Positions 62,308 through 64,000 of a DNA stretch of 64,000 nucleotides are shown here, one piece after another. Numbering within the stretch: the first letter of the stretch is position 1; the number at the start of each line of letters is the position of its first letter. Source of the DNA: Bog-473 sp963751335 (GTDB taxonomy: Bacteria; Actinomycetota; Acidimicrobiia; Acidimicrobiales; RAAP-2). Below the pieces are notes generated by a model, which was not told the origin of the DNA, did not search any database, and worked only from the letters and a program-made list of their open reading frames with translations. A program made the position numbers and the translations under genes. The stretch covers positions 62,001-126,000 of the forward strand of contig CAVVUB010000007.1 of assembly GCA_963751335.1 (NCBI GenBank). The letters run 5' to 3'.

Positions 62308-63271
62308 TTATACCCGGTATTCTGAGGTGCAAATTCCCGAGATAGTCCGCTCGATGAGATTGGGCAATTGAGCGAACAGTTGAACGGAAATCGGTTTCTG
62401 CTTGAAATTCACGACATAGAGAATCGGTCCCATACTGCTTAGGCCCACACCGCAGCCAAGTGCACTGATCAAATTCGCGCGGCAATCTCGTACTGCCGGA
62501 TCCTGTCGCAGAGAGCTCGGCGCTTGAATCCAGTTGAATGTAGACTGTTTATCGCTTCTCCTAAACCAACAAGATCATCTTCCAATATAGCGGGGGCTAT
62601 CCCGTGGTATATCAGGCTCAATACCTGAACGACTTCGGAGTTCAAAATCGTTGTGTTCCGTTCGAAAGACAGAAGCATCCTCACGGAAAGTCTGGTCGAT
62701 GGAGGAAAGACGAGGTGGAATGGGGATTGCTCAGGGATTCGAAGCGTAGCTAACGCCGGTGGCGTCGTAGAGGGCGCTTGAACGGATGCGGTGCGAAACG
62801 CTGAACAGTGGCTCGTGAATGCCCACTGTGGATCAGCCCCCGCCGCTGAAAAAGCCATTGATCCCAATACCAGAAGTTCCTCCACGCATGGAGATTCGCT
62901 TGAGGTCATAGTCACTAATCAAAAATCGACAATGTGTCGAAGCAGCGTTGAGATGCTAGAAAGCAAGGTCGTCTTCGAGCCAAGACCGACGTGCTGCGCT
63001 GGCATCTTCGCCCCCAGAATTGACGTAGCCGGCGGTAAGTTGAATTGGGACGAGAGCCGGATTAGCAACACGTTAATGTCTACTTGACTGCGCGCATCTA
63101 GCTCATCGAATCCGCTGATTTGGAAAGCGTCGCTTGATTGGCAGTCAGGAGCGTGACAGGGCCTGTCAACATGGGACCACACCCGCCAAACAGGCCACGA
63201 GGTCGAGCATATCCGCAGTCAACAAGCGAGATGTGTCGCCGCGGATAGGCCTCGATGCTCACTGTCGTCAC
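62308..63271 (-). CDS. GHMP-superfamily kinase-like protein, beta-RFAP-synthase-like, frameshifted
   Basis: About 320 residues. GTG 63271: VTTVSIEAYPRRHISLVDCG, ARPRGLFGGCGPMLTGPVT, then ISGFDELDARSQVDINVLLI, AKMPAQHVGLGSKTTLL (GHMP phosphate loop HVGLGSKT), STLLRHIVDF, RGGTSGIGINGFFSGGG, VLSLIYHGIAPAILEDDLVG, LHSTGFKRR and the C-terminal VGLSSMGPILYVVNFKQKPI. The order matches GHMP proteins such as beta-ribofuranosylaminobenzene 5'-phosphate synthase, where GTSGIGxNxFxSGGxI and GMSSMGPxxY are conserved. Joints are near 63180, 62900, 62740 and 62440. Substrate unknown: archaeal relatives act in methanopterin synthesis. Confidence 0.65.
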
Positions 63272-63619
63272 CACAACGACGGTACTTTGATCACAGGTGA
63301 TGCTCCACTTATCACACCGGCCCTGGGACGGTTGTAGGCGCTCGAAGACCTGCATGGCGGGCCCAGGGCGAGCTTACGCGGCCTGATAGTTCATGTATTC
63401 GTCATGCTTAAAGGGTTGTGCCGAAGCCAGTAGGGCCGACAATCTAGGCAACGAACTGACGGGAACCGTCCGTTCGCCGAGGCGGCGGCGGAGCCGCCGT
63501 CCGAGGCGTAGGGCGGCTTGATGATGTAAGGAGAACATCTGACATCTGGGCTGGGGCTGGGAATCGGTGCGAGGAGAGTCGGAATCGGCCTCACGTTTCG
63601 TCGTCCTGGTCGTCGTTGG

Positions 63620-63654
63620 TTGCTGCTTGCTGGTTGCTGGTTGCTGGTTGCTGG
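63620..63654. repeat. Tandem repeat of TTGCTGG, five units
   Basis: Five consecutive 7-base units at 63620-63654; the first differs by one base (ttgctgc) and the other four are identical. A related ttg continues at 63655. The period is not a multiple of three, so it is unlikely to be selected as coding sequence. Confidence 0.8.
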
Positions 63655-63736
63655 TTGTCCGTTGTCTGGTGTCGTTCCCCTGTGCGTGTCGTAGCAGTAC
63701 GTGCCGCTGAGTTCGTCTGGAATCGTGGTGCAGCCG

Positions 63737-63777
63737 GTGTCGTCGTAACGACACGGGAGTGCGTCGACACCGTGTCG
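63737..63777. promoter_or_regulatory. Clustered GTGTCG/CGACAC inverted repeats
   Basis: Hairpin gtgtcgt-cgta-acgacac at 63737-63754, then cgacac-c-gtgtcg at 63765-63777; a further tgtcgaca lies at 63912-63919, just inside the following gene. Spaced copies of one half-site upstream of a gene suggest an operator array. Confidence 0.5.
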
Positions 63778-63900
63778 TTTTGGGCCTGAGTCGGCATTTC
63801 GTTTGAATGCCCTGAACAGGATGAAGTCGAAAGTGGTCTCGCGAAATGCCCCTCTGTAGGTAGGGGAGGACGTTCCTTCCCGCCTTGGAAGGAGCAAGCA

Positions 63901-64000
63901 ATGCGACTGCCTGTCGACACCAGTGTCACCCATTTCGTCTCTGCCGGACCGGCCGAGCCCACCTTGGACTTCGACACCAAACAGCAGAAGACCGACGCCA
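63901..64000 (+). CDS. N-terminus of a small protein resembling actinobacterial integrative-element proteins (runs off window)
   Basis: ATG 63901 follows an ideal site (ttggaaggagcaagca). The 33 visible codons begin MRLPVDTSVTHFVSAGPAEP and continue TLDFDTKQQKTDA. From memory, short proteins starting M-R-(L/I)-P-(V/I)-D-T-S with PEPxxDFxTKxxKxD are encoded just upstream of the FtsK/TraSA-type transfer gene in actinobacterial integrative and conjugative elements. Function unknown. The gene continues past the right edge. Confidence 0.55.
   Translation, partial: MRLPVDTSVTHFVSAGPAEPTLDFDTKQQKTDA

Larger units (their letters stand above)
63272..63900. other. Repeat-rich stretch without a recognisable gene
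   Basis: Long overlapping frames exist on the minus strand (down to 63374, ending HDEYMNYQAA) but show no family I know and a biased, low-complexity composition. Visible structure: a GC hairpin around 63481-63497 (cggcgg with gccgccg), a 7-base tandem repeat, and several TGTCG/CGACA palindromes (both listed separately). It looks like an intergenic or control region of a mobile element. Confidence 0.4.

Overview
The window looks like chromosomal DNA of an acidobacterium, or of a soil metagenome contig dominated by one. The best evidence is a PadR-type regulator directly upstream of an Acidobacteria-style duplicated orphan permease (MacB/FtsX type). A diderm envelope set (LptD, TolC/RND, HtrA, PilZ, GGDEF-EAL) and high G+C of roughly 58-60 percent by eye agree with this. 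Most long genes are broken by one to eight single-base frameshifts at positions where the adjacent frame continues the same protein family. I read these as uncorrected sequencing or assembly errors, not as pseudogenes, and give each such gene one reconstructed span with approximate internal joints.

Layout. 1-11.8 kb, mostly minus strand: nicotinate phosphoribosyltransferase (runs off the left edge), an SDR, HU, an M20 dipeptidase, PilZ (plus), a CYCXC protein, a GH38 alpha-mannosidase, then the orphan permease and its PadR regulator. 12.0-12.4 kb: an intact tRNA-Ser(TGA) and the 3' half of a tRNA-Ala-like gene. 12.4-21 kb: a lower-GC metabolic island (2-oxopentenoate hydratase-like, homodimeric AceE, SDR, OsmC, a cytochrome c scrap, an AAA ATPase and a PLP decarboxylase). 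21-36 kb: a large Tyr-rich secreted protein, DUF4410, a tolC-adaptor-RND-htrA operon, two small secreted proteins and a REC-PAS-GGDEF-EAL protein. 36-45 kb: DoxX, a histidine kinase, an ABC exporter pair, a tandem-domain M42 peptidase, a deoxynucleoside kinase with a leaderless-type promoter, and a TPR protein. 45-53.7 kb: a Tat-exported glycosylasparaginase, a divergent polysaccharide deacetylase, an S41 protease homologue lacking its catalytic residues, an ECF42-type sigma factor with two DGPF/YciI partners, STAS and RDD proteins. 54-61.6 kb: LptD, a PAP2/HAD/CDP-alcohol transferase cassette, and a thiol-redox operon ccdA-tlpA-cyaY-dsbD(alpha).

61.6-64 kb differs from the rest. It holds a HAM1-type NTP pyrophosphatase, a beta-RFAP-synthase-like GHMP kinase, a repeat-rich gene-poor stretch, and the start of a small protein resembling those of actinobacterial integrative elements. 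This end may be a mobile element, a transferred segment or an assembly join.

Functional groups: envelope export and efflux (ABC, RND, LptD, HtrA); periplasmic thiol redox with an iron protein (ccdA operon); an apparently autoregulated ECF42 regulon with a recognisable promoter; and lipid head-group chemistry (PAP2, HAD-IB, CDP-alcohol transferase).
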